NCBI RefSeq assembly: GCF_000970455.1
Contig: NZ_LAJG01000042.1
Span: 310,001-374,000, forward strand
Length of the DNA stretch: 64,000 bases
Origin: Devosia soli
Lineage (GTDB): Bacteria; Pseudomonadota; Alphaproteobacteria; Rhizobiales; Devosiaceae
Reading direction: 5' to 3'
The notes below the pieces were generated by a model. The model was not told the origin of the DNA. It saw nothing but the letters and a program-made list of their open reading frames with translations, and did no database searches. Position numbers and translations under genes: made by a program. This document shows, piece by piece, positions 45,821 to 54,989 of this stretch. Position 1 is the first letter of the stretch; each line of letters begins with the position of its first letter.

Positions 45821-46279
45821 TCAGGACTGTGCGTGCGCTGCCATGTGGTTGATACGGTTGTCGTATCCGGCCGCAAAAGTCTTGTTGAGATCGGCCAGCG
45901 TCACTTCGCCGAAGCGCTTCAAAAGCAGCGCCTCAGCCTCGGCAAAACTGTCCGCCAGTGCCTTGTTGACGGCTTTTTCCACGAGACATTGCGGGTTGTC
46001 ATCTCGTAGCCCGATCGCCAAAAGTGTTGGCTTGCCAATGGCTTGATAAATATCGCGTAGCGTGACCTGGTCAAGCCGGCAGGACAGTGTCCACCCCCCG
46101 CCATGCCCCTTTTCGCTGCGCACATAGCCCGCCTCGCGGAGCCCCGCCATGATGCGGCGGATGACTGTGGGATTGGTCGTCATGGCCTGCGCCAGGACCT
46201 CCGAGGTCACCGGCCCATCAGCCTGCGCCATGTGCAGCAGCACATGCAAAATACCGGAAAGCCGACTATCGCGATTCAT
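45821..46279 (-). CDS. Rrf2-family transcriptional regulator
   Basis: A 152-residue winged-helix regulator: [50 protein letters not shown] and the DIYQAIG segment mark the Rrf2 family. It has only one Cys in the sensor loop (QCLVEKAV) besides one in SCRLD, so the three-Cys Fe-S site of IscR is absent; it is closer to the YwnA-like group. Its 3' end nearly abuts tRNA-Phe. The sthA gene lies just upstream in the same direction. Confidence 0.9.
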   Translation of the reverse strand: MNRDSRLSGILHVLLHMAQADGPVTSEVLAQAMTTNPTVIRRIMAGLREAGYVRSEKGHGGGWTLSCRLDQVTLRDIYQAIGKPTLLAIGLRDDNPQCLVEKAVNKALADSFAEAEALLLKRFGEVTLADLNKTFAAGYDNRINHMAAHAQS

Positions 46280-46311
46280 GCGACATCATGTGTTACGAAG
46301 CGCGAAGCCTG

Positions 46312-47784
46312 TCAAGCGCCCGCCTGCCCTGCTCGAGCCTTGCGGCGCGTCACCTGGATTTCGGGCTCTTCGACGATCGGCGCGATCGGCTTGGTGCGCG
46401 GCATGCGGTTCCACGCATCGAGCGCAGCAATCTTGTAAGCCTCTGCCAGCGTTGGATAATTGAAAGTGTTCTCGACGAAATAATCGAGCGTGGCGCCGAG
46501 GTTGAGCACTGCCTGACCGATATGGATGAGCTCAGTCGCACCTTCGCCGACGATGTGCACGCCGAGGAGTTTCCGCGTTTCGAGCGAGACGATCATTTTC
46601 ATCATCCCCGACTGCAGCCCCATGATGTGGCCGCGCGAGGTTTCGCGGAACCTGGCAACGCCGCACTCATAAGGAATGTTCTGCGCCCGCACCTGCTGCT
46701 CGGTGAGGCCGACAGTGGAAATTTCCGGCACGGCGTAGATGCCATAGGGGAAAAACTCCGGTGCCGGCGGCATTGAGGCGCCAAAGGCATGAAGCGCGGC
46801 AATGCGGCCCTGCTCCATCGAAGTCGAGGCGAGCGAGGGAAAACCGATGACGTCACCGGCTGCGTAGATGTTGCGCACTTCGGTCTGGAATGTTGCCGGA
46901 TCGACCTTGAGCCGGCCGCGCTCATCGGGAACGACGCCACAGGCTTCAAGGCCCAGATCCATGGTCGCCCCCATGCGCCCGGCAGCGTAAAGCAGCATGT
47001 CCGAACGGATCTGGCGCCCGTCGGTCAGGATGGCAATAGCCCATCCCTGCGCATCCTTTTCGACGCGATCGACCTTGGCGCCGAGGCGAATAGTCATGCC
47101 GCGCTTGCGCAGATCATGGGAAAATTCCTCGATAATCTCGCGATCGATAAAATCCAGATAGGTATCGCGCGGCTCGATCAGGGTGACCGGAACGTCCAGG
47201 GCGGAAAAGATCGTAGCATATTCGATGCCAATGACGCCGGCGCCGACGACGGTCAAGCTGCGCGGCACGCGCGGCTCGGCAACAAGGCTGTCGCTATCGA
47301 CGATGGTGTGATCGTCAAACGGAATATTGCCAGGCCTATAGGGCGTCGTGCCGACGGCAATGACGGCGAAGTCGAAACTGATTGTCTGGGTTTCGCCGTT
47401 GAGATCGGTGACGACGATGTGATGATCATCCCGGAACCGGGCATTGCCGCTCATGGTTTCGACGCCGTTGCGGGCAAACTGGTGCTCGAGCACTTCGACT
47501 TCATAATCGAGCGTCTTGTTGAGACGCGCACCGAGATCCTTGCCCTCGATGTCTTTCTTGACGCGATAGGAAAGGCCGTAAAAGCCGCGCTCGCGCCAGC
47601 CGGAAAGATTGAGAACTGTTTCGCGCAGGGTCTTGGACGGAATGGTGCCAGTGTGAACGGAGACGCCGCCCACGCGCTGTCGACGCTCGATGACCATGAC
47701 CGACTTGCCCAGCTTGGCAGCCTGGATGGCGGCTCGGCGCCCCGCGGGGCCCGAACCGATGACGACGAGATCGAAATGTTCCAA
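46312..47784 (-). CDS. sthA: Soluble pyridine nucleotide transhydrogenase
   Basis: FAD enzyme that reoxidises NADPH with NAD+. 490 residues. FAD motif IGSGPAGRRAAIQAAKLG, NAD motif VVGAGVIGIEYATIF, and C-terminal dimer region NTFNYPTLAEAYKIAALDA. The redox-Cys region reads GGVSVHTGTIPSKTLRE, so both catalytic Cys of dihydrolipoamide dehydrogenases are absent, which supports SthA over Lpd. The HTGTIPSKTLRE wording matches Sth proteins. Confidence 0.93.
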   Translation of the reverse strand: MEHFDLVVIGSGPAGRRAAIQAAKLGKSVMVIERRQRVGGVSVHTGTIPSKTLRETVLNLSGWRERGFYGLSYRVKKDIEGKDLGARLNKTLDYEVEVLEHQFARNGVETMSGNARFRDDHHIVVTDLNGETQTISFDFAVIAVGTTPYRPGNIPFDDHTIVDSDSLVAEPRVPRSLTVVGAGVIGIEYATIFSALDVPVTLIEPRDTYLDFIDREIIEEFSHDLRKRGMTIRLGAKVDRVEKDAQGWAIAILTDGRQIRSDMLLYAAGRMGATMDLGLEACGVVPDERGRLKVDPATFQTEVRNIYAAGDVIGFPSLASTSMEQGRIAALHAFGASMPPAPEFFPYGIYAVPEISTVGLTEQQVRAQNIPYECGVARFRETSRGHIMGLQSGMMKMIVSLETRKLLGVHIVGEGATELIHIGQAVLNLGATLDYFVENTFNYPTLAEAYKIAALDAWNRMPRTKPIAPIVEEPEIQVTRRKARAGQAGA

Positions 47785-47925
47785 CGAAAAGCCCCTGGAT
47801 CGGACGCGTGCAGCCTAAGGCGCAGACATGACAACACAATTGCACCTGATCAGGCAGCCCAGTCGCAGGCTGGCTGATATGCGCAACGGGCAATCTAGCC
47901 GATATGTATTACCAATCGCTTCGGG

Positions 47926-48753
47926 TCAGGCTTGGGGCGAGGCGGGATATACGCCGAGAATGCGGAACTGATCGGTGAAAAAGCGCAGTTCATCGAATGC
48001 ATGCCGGACGCTGATGTCATCGGGATGGCCTTCGATATCGGCATAGAATTGCGTCGCCGTGAAATTGCCGCCGACCATGTAGCTTTCAAGCTTGGTCATG
48101 TTGACGCCATTGGTAGCAAAGCCGCCCATGGCTTTGTAAAGCGCGGCGGGCACGTTGCGAACGCGGAAGATGAAGGTGGTCTTCACCCCGCTTTGCTGGG
48201 AAACGTTCTGCTCGGTGGGCGAGAGCACGAGGAAGCGGGTCGTGTTGTGGTCGGCGTCCTCGATATTGCCGGCCAGGACATCAAGACCGTAGATTTCGCC
48301 GGCAAAACGCGAAGCGATGGCCGCGACCGACTTGTCGCCCTTTTGTGCCACTTCGCGGGCCGAGCCGGCCGTATCGACGGCATTGATGGTGCGAAGGCCA
48401 TGCTCGGAAATGAATTTGCGGCATTGGCCGAGCGCGACCGACAAGGACTGCACCGCCTTGATGTCGTCCAGCGTCGCGCCAGGCACGCCGAGCAGATTCA
48501 TCTCGACGCGCAAAAAGGTCTCGGCGATGATGAAGAGCCCGCTTTCGGGCAGGAGGTGATGAATGTCGGTGATACGACCATAAAGCGAGTTTTCGACCGG
48601 CACGACCGCGAAATCGGCCTTGCCGGATTGAACCGCGGAGAGAGTTTCCTCGAATGTCACACAGCCCAGAAACTCTTCGCCGGGAAACACATTGGCCGCA
48701 GCAGCGTGGCTGAATGCACCGGGTTCACCTTGGAAGGCTATTTTCTTGGTCAT
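47926..48753 (-). CDS. pheA: Prephenate dehydratase
   Basis: Converts prephenate to phenylpyruvate in phenylalanine synthesis. 275 residues, the short monofunctional form without chorismate mutase. Starts KIAFQGEPGAFSHAAA; catalytic region VVPVENSLYGRITDIHHLL and NTTRFLVL (with Thr-Arg-Phe) are intact. The C-terminal ACT domain (~195-270) has MTKLESYMVGGNFTATQFY for allosteric Phe sensing. Confidence 0.96.
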   Translation of the reverse strand: MTKKIAFQGEPGAFSHAAAANVFPGEEFLGCVTFEETLSAVQSGKADFAVVPVENSLYGRITDIHHLLPESGLFIIAETFLRVEMNLLGVPGATLDDIKAVQSLSVALGQCRKFISEHGLRTINAVDTAGSAREVAQKGDKSVAAIASRFAGEIYGLDVLAGNIEDADHNTTRFLVLSPTEQNVSQQSGVKTTFIFRVRNVPAALYKAMGGFATNGVNMTKLESYMVGGNFTATQFYADIEGHPDDISVRHAFDELRFFTDQFRILGVYPASPQA

Positions 48754-48990
48754 GGGATGTCCGTCCGTCTCTCTCAGCCGGCTTTAGACGCCACTTCGGA
48801 GGTTGCCAAGGCTAAATTGGCATGACATTGGGGGAATTGTCGCAAGGAGGGATTGCCCTGTTGCGCCTCGTCGGGCGTAATACTATCTTCCGCGCGCGTC
48901 GAACCGGCCGGTTGAGGCGGGCTTTTCCTAGAAGTCCAGTTGGTCGGGTTCGTTCAATGTCCACCGGGGATGGACCGGCAGAGAGACCAA

Positions 48991-49863
48991 ATGGATTCGT
49001 TTGAGCTAAACAAGATCATGGGCGCCGTCCTTGGCACACTTATGTTTGTCATGGGCGTGGGTTTTCTGGCTGAGGCCATCTACCACCCGAAGGAAGATGT
49101 CGGCCAGGGTTATGCCTTGCCGGAACCGGAGGTCGCGGAGGCGGCCGGCAGTGCCGAGGCCGTGCCGGATGTGCCGCTTGGCGTGCTGCTGGCAAGCGCC
49201 AGCGCCGAACGCGGCGCTGCTGCCACCCGCAAGTGCCAGTCGTGCCACACCTTCGGGGAAGGCGAGCCGGCCAAGCAGGGCCCGAACCTTTACGGCATCG
49301 TGAATAACACCAAGGCCCATATGGAAGGCTTCGCCTATTCCGACATTCTGCAGCAGCAGAAGGCGGAAGGTCAGGTCTGGTCCTACGAGAACCTCAATGC
49401 CTTCCTGACCAACCCGAAAGCTTATGCGCCGGGCACCAAGATGAGCTTCGCCGGCGTCCGCTCGCCTGAAGAGCGTGCCGATATTCTCGCCTATCTTCAG
49501 ACCCTGTCGTCCTCGCCGGTACCCTTCCCGGCGCCTGAGGAAGGCGCAGCTCCGGCAGCAACGCCTGAAGAAGCCGGTACGCCCGTCGAAGCCGCACCCG
49601 ATGGTGAAGTCGCTCCGGCCGAAGTGACCGCGCCGCCATCCGAAACGACGGCTCCGGCTGAGCCTGCGGCGGCAACGCCGTCGACGAGCACGACCGATAG
49701 CGAAACCTCCGTCGAAGGCACCCCGACGACGAGCGGCACCGGCGCTGCTGCGCCAGCCACGCCGGCTCCAGCCACGACGCCTGCTGCTCCCGCAGCGGCG
49801 CCAGCCAATGGCACGACACCGGCAACAACGACGCCGGCTCCGGCGACTACCACAAGCCAGTAA
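48991..49863 (+). CDS. Membrane-anchored cytochrome c (CycM-like) with long Ala/Pro/Thr tail
   Basis: A 290-residue protein from ATG 48991. An N-terminal uncleaved anchor (~10-30) is followed by a class I cytochrome domain with CQSCH (Cys82, Cys85, His86) and axial Met151 in GTKMSFAG. Thus it is like the rhizobial CycM/c552 that feeds cytochrome oxidase. Residues ~176-290 are low-complexity, rich in Ala, Pro, Thr, Glu. The tail is unusual compared with the ~185-residue family norm. Divergent from pheA. Confidence 0.92.
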   Translation: MDSFELNKIMGAVLGTLMFVMGVGFLAEAIYHPKEDVGQGYALPEPEVAEAAGSAEAVPDVPLGVLLASASAERGAAATRKCQSCHTFGEGEPAKQGPNLYGIVNNTKAHMEGFAYSDILQQQKAEGQVWSYENLNAFLTNPKAYAPGTKMSFAGVRSPEERADILAYLQTLSSSPVPFPAPEEGAAPAATPEEAGTPVEAAPDGEVAPAEVTAPPSETTAPAEPAAATPSTSTTDSETSVEGTPTTSGTGAAAPATPAPATTPAAPAAAPANGTTPATTTPAPATTTSQ

Positions 49864-49890
49864 GGCCGGCCGACATTCGTTCGCTTACAT

Positions 49891-49918
49891 AAGCCGCGCC
49901 TCGAGCGCGGCTTTTTCT
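49891..49918 (+). terminator. Terminator after the cytochrome gene
   Basis: AAGCCGCGC / GCGCGGCTT stem with a CTCGA loop and T-run TTTTT. Confidence 0.9.
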
Positions 49919-49931
49919 TGAAAGGCCGCCC

Positions 49932-50870
49932 ATGCTCCTGCTCCACCTTTCCGACGTCAACGAAGCGAGCTGGGCCGAGGCCTTTGCCAAGGCGCTCCAC
50001 CCCTATCCCGTCGTGCGGCGCGGCGACGATTTTGACCCAGCCGACGTGCGCTATATTTTTGTCTGGAAGCCAAAGCCGGATGCATTCGATGGATTAAGCG
50101 GGCTCGAGGTGATCCTGTCGCTGGGGGCCGGGGTAGATGCCTTGCTCAAACACCCGAAGCTTCCCGATGTACCGCTCGTGCGCTTCGTCGATGCGGATCT
50201 CAGCCAGCGCATGAGTGACTATGTGGTGGCTCATGTCACCATGCATCACCGCCTTTATACGCGATTCCGCGCCGACCAAAAGGCGCGGCGCTGGGAGCAA
50301 TTCTATCCCCCCTCAGCCAGCGAAAGCACGGTGGGCATCATGGGGATGGGCGTGCTCGGAAAGGACGCAGCGCGGCGCCTCCGGCCGCTGGGCTTCAGCT
50401 TGCGAAGCTGGAGCCGGACGCGCAAGGCAGTCGAGGGAGTCGAATGCTTTGCCGGAGCGGATGAATTCGATGCCTTCCTCAGCGGCACCGACATTCTGGT
50501 CAATCTCTTGCCGCTAACCCCGGAAACAACGGGCATTCTCAGCTACGAAACCTTTGGCAAATTGCGCCACGGCGTACTCCAGGGTGGCCCGGCGGTCATC
50601 AATGCTGCCCGCGGCGGGCACCAGCGCGAGGCCGATATCGTCCGGGCGCTTCAAGACGGAACCTTGGGCGCGGCGAGCCTCGATGTCTTCGAAGTCGAGC
50701 CCCTACCCCCATCGAGCCCGCTCTGGGAGCTCGAAAACTGCTATATCACCCCGCATATCGCGGCGATTTCGGACGAAAAAAGCGGCGTGCGCTACTTCAG
50801 CAGGATCATCGCCGAGCACCGCGCCGGTAAGCCGCTGATTAACGTCGTCGATCGCAATCGCGGCTACTGA
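49932..50870 (+). CDS. ghrA: Glyoxylate/hydroxypyruvate reductase A-like dehydrogenase
   Basis: A 312-residue D-2-hydroxyacid dehydrogenase, the short GhrA type. NAD-binding GIMGMGVLGKDAARRLRPLG; catalytic Arg in INAARGGHQ, Glu in FEVEPLPPSSPLW, and His in ITPHIAAIS are visible. Reduces glyoxylate or hydroxypyruvate with NAD(P)H. It follows a terminator and appears to be its own transcription unit. Confidence 0.9.
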   Translation: MLLLHLSDVNEASWAEAFAKALHPYPVVRRGDDFDPADVRYIFVWKPKPDAFDGLSGLEVILSLGAGVDALLKHPKLPDVPLVRFVDADLSQRMSDYVVAHVTMHHRLYTRFRADQKARRWEQFYPPSASESTVGIMGMGVLGKDAARRLRPLGFSLRSWSRTRKAVEGVECFAGADEFDAFLSGTDILVNLLPLTPETTGILSYETFGKLRHGVLQGGPAVINAARGGHQREADIVRALQDGTLGAASLDVFEVEPLPPSSPLWELENCYITPHIAAISDEKSGVRYFSRIIAEHRAGKPLINVVDRNRGY

Positions 50871-50938
50871 CACAAAATTCACTGGCCAAGAGGAGTGCTT
50901 GGCCTAAATTTGCCATCAGACCCTATGCATGAGGCCAA

Positions 50939-51607
50939 ATGACAGAGACAGCAAGAAGCGCCAAACCAAGCTTTTACGACCGCTTGAAGCTTGCGACCAA
51001 ACATCGACTTGCCGAGCCGATCCTAGCGCTCCTCTGCTTTCTCGAAGCAATGATCATCCCGGTTTTTCCGGAAATCATGCTGGCCCCCATGATCATCGCC
51101 GATCGCATGCGCGCCTGGAGGCTGGCGGCGATCTGCACGATCGCATCGGTATCGGGTGGCCTTGCCGGTTATGCCATCGGCTACTTCCTCTTCGACACAG
51201 TCGGTCGCGGCATTATCGAATTCTATGGCGCCGCGGATGGCTTTGAAACGCTGCGGCAAAGTTTCAACCAAAACGGCCCGTTCATGATCCTCGTTGGGGC
51301 GATCTCGCCGATCCCCTATAAGGTCATCACCATCACCTCGGGCGTGGCGGGGCTCGATATCTGGACCTTCGTCGTTTACGGCATCATCGGCCGCGCTTTG
51401 CGCTATTTCGTACCGTGTGGGCTTTTCTACTTCTTCGGGCCCGTCGCCAGCGAATTCATCGAACGGCACAAGAAGTGGGCTGGCGTGAGCATGATCGTGC
51501 TGGTCGTCGTCGGCTTTGCCATGGCGCCGCTCCTTTTTCCCAAAGGCGAGACCGGCGACCTGACGCCAAACCATGCCGAGATCGAAGACATCAACCCCGA
51601 GGGGTGA
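50939..51607 (+). CDS. YqaA/DedA-like VTT-domain membrane protein
   Basis: A 222-residue protein with about five hydrophobic segments. FPEIMLAPMIIADR and the GPFMILVGAISPIPYKVITITSG block correspond to the re-entrant loop with G-x-P residues in VTT/SNARE-associated proteins such as YqaA. Members of the fold are lipid scramblases or flippases; substrate unknown. Its 3' end overlaps the convergent MarR-GNAT gene by 17 bases. Confidence 0.88.
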   Translation: MTETARSAKPSFYDRLKLATKHRLAEPILALLCFLEAMIIPVFPEIMLAPMIIADRMRAWRLAAICTIASVSGGLAGYAIGYFLFDTVGRGIIEFYGAADGFETLRQSFNQNGPFMILVGAISPIPYKVITITSGVAGLDIWTFVVYGIIGRALRYFVPCGLFYFFGPVASEFIERHKKWAGVSMIVLVVVGFAMAPLLFPKGETGDLTPNHAEIEDINPEG

Positions 51608-52538
51608 GCTCGAGTACCCAATATTGGCCGTTGAGATCGGCGCCGAACAATGTGTGCCGCTCTTCCTTGGCTAGGGTAAAGCCGGCCTTCTGGTAAATAG
51701 CGCGGGCCGAGGAAAGACAATCCTGTGTCCAGAGCATCATGCGCCGATAGCCTGACGTACGGGCGAAAGCGATGCATTCGGCCACGAGCCGCCCACCAAT
51801 GCCGCGACCGCGAAACATCGGCTCGACATAGAGCATGCGGAGCTGGGCGGTATCTTCGCTTTCGCTCGATGGTAGCATAAAGACCGAGCCTGCAACCTCG
51901 CCGTCGACTTCGGCGATCCATAGGTTTTTTGCCGGCGTGCCGGGGGCAGCCTCATAGTCGGCATAGATGCGGGTGATCAGCGTCTCGAATTCGCTGTTCC
52001 AGCCCTGTTCAAGGTTATAGAGAACCGCCTGGCGGTGGATGAGCCAGCCGATTTCGCCGATACGTGGCCCCCGTAGAATGAGCGTTGGGTCGTCAGGTTC
52101 GGCAAGCAGCGCTTCGATGCGACGCATGGCGCCAACTAAATCACGCCGTTCGAAAGGCGTGAGTGGCTCCAAGAGCGTCCGCGCCGCTGCTGCGTCGCTC
52201 ATGGCGTTAAGATGGGCCGCCACCTTGCGTCCTTCGAGCGTCAATGCCAGCGGCGCTGACCGCCGATCACCGGCGCGCGGCAGGATGGCGACAAGATTCT
52301 GGCTGACGAGCTTGCCGACCAACCGGCTGAGCTGGGCGCGATCCATGCCGAGCGTTTCGGCAATCGACGCCGAGGTAGTGGTGCCTGCCTGGTTGAGCTC
52401 ATAGATCACACGCGCTTCGGACAGCGTGTGTATGGTTTGATGCATTCCTTCATCGAGAAGCCCGATGATGTGGGTGTAGAAGCGATTGAAGGCGCGGACT
52501 TGTGCGACCTCTTCGGGCTCGACGATGATGCTCTCCAA
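51591..52538 (-). CDS. Fused MarR-type regulator and GNAT acetyltransferase
   Basis: A 315-residue fusion. MarR winged helix (~20-145): SASIAETLGMDRAQLSRLVG, RAGDRRSAPLALTLEG. GNAT domain (~155-310): LRMLYVEPMFRGRGIGGRLV is the acetyl-CoA loop, then LSSARAIYQKAGFTLA. This fused architecture is a known family. A palindrome just upstream of the start suggests autorepression. Acetylation target and inducer are unknown. Confidence 0.93.
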   Translation of the reverse strand: MESIIVEPEEVAQVRAFNRFYTHIIGLLDEGMHQTIHTLSEARVIYELNQAGTTTSASIAETLGMDRAQLSRLVGKLVSQNLVAILPRAGDRRSAPLALTLEGRKVAAHLNAMSDAAAARTLLEPLTPFERRDLVGAMRRIEALLAEPDDPTLILRGPRIGEIGWLIHRQAVLYNLEQGWNSEFETLITRIYADYEAAPGTPAKNLWIAEVDGEVAGSVFMLPSSESEDTAQLRMLYVEPMFRGRGIGGRLVAECIAFARTSGYRRMMLWTQDCLSSARAIYQKAGFTLAKEERHTLFGADLNGQYWVLELTPRG

Positions 52539-52541
52539 ATA

Positions 52542-52556
52542 ATTGACTTAGTCAAT
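52542..52556. promoter_or_regulatory. Candidate MarR-type operator
   Basis: ATTGACT-T-AGTCAAT, a perfect 15-bp dyad 3 bases upstream of the MarR-GNAT start. Half-sites are TTGACT. A further TTGACT (minus strand) lies about 20 bases upstream and may be the promoter -35, so the dyad would cover the -10/start region. Confidence 0.55.
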
Positions 52557-52576
52557 CATTTGGATGCCAAAGTCAA

Positions 52577-53926
52577 TCAGTTGGCGAAACGTCGGCGTAT
52601 GTAATTGTAGAGGGCACGAATGCCCTGGTCGGTGGCACCGACTGGACGCCCGGGACGGGCTTCCGGCGCCCAGGATAGAATATCGAGGTGCACCCAGGCT
52701 TTTGCCTTGTTCACAAAGCGACGCATAAAGAGCGCCGCGATAATCGAACCGGAATGGCCGCCCAAGCCGGTATTGTTTATATCGGCAATCTTTGAGGAGA
52801 GCTGGCTGTCGTAAGCCGACCAGAGCGGCATGTGCCACAGCGGGTCCTCCACCGTGTTGCCGGCAGCAGCGATGGCAGCGGCAACGCTATCATCAGTCGA
52901 ATAGAGGGGCGGCAGATCAGGACCCAGCGCCACACGCGCAGCGCCGGTCAGGGTCGCCATATCGATAATGAGATCGGGACTTTCTTCATCGGCCAACGCC
53001 AGCGCGTCGGCAAGAATCAACCGGCCTTCGGCATCGGTATTGCCGATCTCGACCGTCAGGCCACGGCGGGAGTGAAGGACGTCGCCGGGCCGGAAGGAAT
53101 TGCTGGAGATTGAATTTTCAACCACCGGCAGCAGTACGCGCAAGCGCACAGGAAGCTCGGCCGAGACGATGGTATGCGCGAGGCCCAGGATATTGGCGGC
53201 GCCGCCCATGTCCTTTTTCATCATCAGCATGCCGGCGGCGGTCTTGATGTCGAGACCACCGGTGTCAAAGCAGACCCCCTTGCCGACGAGGGTGACCTTG
53301 GGGTGGGATTCATCGCCCCAAGAAAGATCCAGAAGACGCGGCGGCTCGGCGCTGGCGCGGCCGACCGCATGGATCATGGGAAAATTCTGATCGAGCAGAT
53401 CGTCGCCGACGATAGCCTTGAACCCCATGCCGCGCTCGCTGGCAAAGCGCTCGACCTCTTCATGGAGCCTATTTGGGCCAAGATCGCTCGTGGGTGTATT
53501 GACGAGGTCTCGCGCAAGCGTTGCGGCTGTCACCTGCCGCTCGACTTCGGCAGCGTCGGCTGCTTCGGAGAGGGCCAGGACCGGCGTCGCCTTGGCCTCA
53601 CGGTATCGATCGAAGCGATAGGCGCCGAGACGGAAGGCAATCGAGGCGAGCGTTGCGTCGCCAATCGTGCCTTCGAGGCGATACTCGCCCGCAGGCAGCG
53701 CCGCAGCAGCGAGCCCAGCAAGAAAAGGCGAACGCCCGTCTTCGCCGCCTAGGCCAAAGACATAGCCAGCAAGGCCTTCCGCATCACCGGGCAAGGCAAG
53801 CAACTTGCCGCGCTGGCCCAAAAAGCCGTTCGCCGTGGCCCAGGCCTTTTGGCGCCCGGTAAGACCGGAAGCGTCGAGCGCTCCTTCGCCAATAAGATAA
53901 ACGGGAATGGCGTTCGGATTCGACAT
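52577..53926 (-). CDS. M17-family leucyl aminopeptidase
   Basis: A 449-residue metallopeptidase. The C-terminal catalytic domain has VGKGVCFDTGGLDIKTAAGM (metal Lys and Asp), KKDMGGAA, and the signature NTDAEGRLIL near residue 320 with Asp/Glu ligands and catalytic Arg. The N-terminal ~165 residues are divergent and shorter than in PepA, as in the PepB-like group. Cytoplasmic peptide turnover. Confidence 0.93.
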   Translation of the reverse strand: MSNPNAIPVYLIGEGALDASGLTGRQKAWATANGFLGQRGKLLALPGDAEGLAGYVFGLGGEDGRSPFLAGLAAAALPAGEYRLEGTIGDATLASIAFRLGAYRFDRYREAKATPVLALSEAADAAEVERQVTAATLARDLVNTPTSDLGPNRLHEEVERFASERGMGFKAIVGDDLLDQNFPMIHAVGRASAEPPRLLDLSWGDESHPKVTLVGKGVCFDTGGLDIKTAAGMLMMKKDMGGAANILGLAHTIVSAELPVRLRVLLPVVENSISSNSFRPGDVLHSRRGLTVEIGNTDAEGRLILADALALADEESPDLIIDMATLTGAARVALGPDLPPLYSTDDSVAAAIAAAGNTVEDPLWHMPLWSAYDSQLSSKIADINNTGLGGHSGSIIAALFMRRFVNKAKAWVHLDILSWAPEARPGRPVGATDQGIRALYNYIRRRFAN

Positions 53927-54236
53927 GGGAAGGCTCCGGCTTGATCGTTGCGCTATCTAGCCTGTAGGCGGGCCCGAAGTCATGTCCCATAACTTATTGG
54001 TATCGCTTATTTTGCAACGGGGACTGTGCTGCCGCGCCAACTCCGGTAGGACCGTCTGAGGTGTCGACCAGACTAGCCTTGTCCTGGAGGTTTAGCTCAG
54101 CCTAACGCTGGTGCCTTCCTAAAATGCTCCATTGTCTAATGGTCGGCGCCGATCGCATGTCATATCTTGCAGACGACAGTTTCGAAACCTGAGCCAAAAG
54201 ACCAATGATCATCCATGTGTCTCTGGAGCAAAAGCA
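53927..54236. other. Intergenic region, divergent promoters only
   Basis: 310 bases between the M17 peptidase and the permease gene. An AT-rich stretch near 53990-54015 could hold promoters. I see no RNA gene, strong hairpin or convincing small protein. Confidence 0.5.
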
Positions 54237-54989
54237 GTGAGCGAGCGGCTGCGGGTCTGGGCCTATCGCCTCTTCGTGTTGATCTGCCTTCTTGCACTTT
54301 GGATGCTGGCAGCGGCGCTTGTCGGCCGCAATCTCGTGCCGACGCCAGTGGCCACCTGGGATGCGGCCGTGACGCTATTCAGCCGCCCCGACATTTACGA
54401 AGCCATTTGGGAGACACTCGGGATTTACTTGGCAGGCATGGCCATCGCAGCCGCGCTGGGCTTGCCGCTTGGACTTCTTGCCGGCGGCATCCCGATGGTT
54501 GGACGGGTGTTCGATCCGTTTTTCAACGCCCTGATGGCCACTCCGCGCGTCGCCTTTGTTCCGCTCATCATCGTGCTCTTGGGGCTTGGCTTCCAGGCGA
54601 AGATCACCATCGTGGCGCTCGGTGCTGTCATGCCGATCCTGATCAACACCTATGCCGGCGTGCGCAACGGCGATCGGGAACTCGTCGAAATGGCGGAGGC
54701 GAACGGGGCGAGCCGGCTTCAGGTGTTTGGCAAAATTTTGCTGCCCGGCGCGTCACCCTTCATTCTCGTTGGCTTGCGCCTCGGGGCGACGATCGGGCTG
54801 ATCAATTCGGTAGTCGCTGAACTTTATACGGCCGTTCAGGGCCTTGGCGGCCTGCTCACCACCTATGGCAGCACCTTCCGTATGGCGCCCTATTTCGTCG
54901 TGGTGATGGTGCTGGCCATCCTGGGCGTTGCGATCACCGAAGCCTTGCGCCTCCTTGAGCGCCGGCTGGAGCGCTGGAGAAACGCCTAG
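54237..54989 (+). CDS. ABC transporter permease, SsuC/TauC family
   Basis: A 250-residue permease from GTG 54237 (GGAG 9 bases upstream; a longer in-frame start at 54132 is not homologous). Six predicted transmembrane segments; the EAA loop is MAEANGASRLQVFGKILLPGA near residues 155-175. The family imports sulfonates, taurine, nitrate or thiamine-precursor-like compounds. Its stop overlaps by 4 bases the convergent stop of the ATPase gene, so the three transporter genes are on opposite strands. Confidence 0.9.
   Translation: MSERLRVWAYRLFVLICLLALWMLAAALVGRNLVPTPVATWDAAVTLFSRPDIYEAIWETLGIYLAGMAIAAALGLPLGLLAGGIPMVGRVFDPFFNALMATPRVAFVPLIIVLLGLGFQAKITIVALGAVMPILINTYAGVRNGDRELVEMAEANGASRLQVFGKILLPGASPFILVGLRLGATIGLINSVVAELYTAVQGLGGLLTTYGSTFRMAPYFVVVMVLAILGVAITEALRLLERRLERWRNA

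Noticed and set aside
46312..47784. Dihydrolipoamide dehydrogenase or mercuric reductase for this flavoprotein
   Set aside because: The redox-active Cys pair is missing and the region matches soluble transhydrogenase wording.
52542..52556. TTGACTTAGTCAA read as an FNR box
   Set aside because: The spacer between TTGA and TCAA is 5 bases, not 6, and the site touches a MarR-type gene, so a MarR operator is the better reading.
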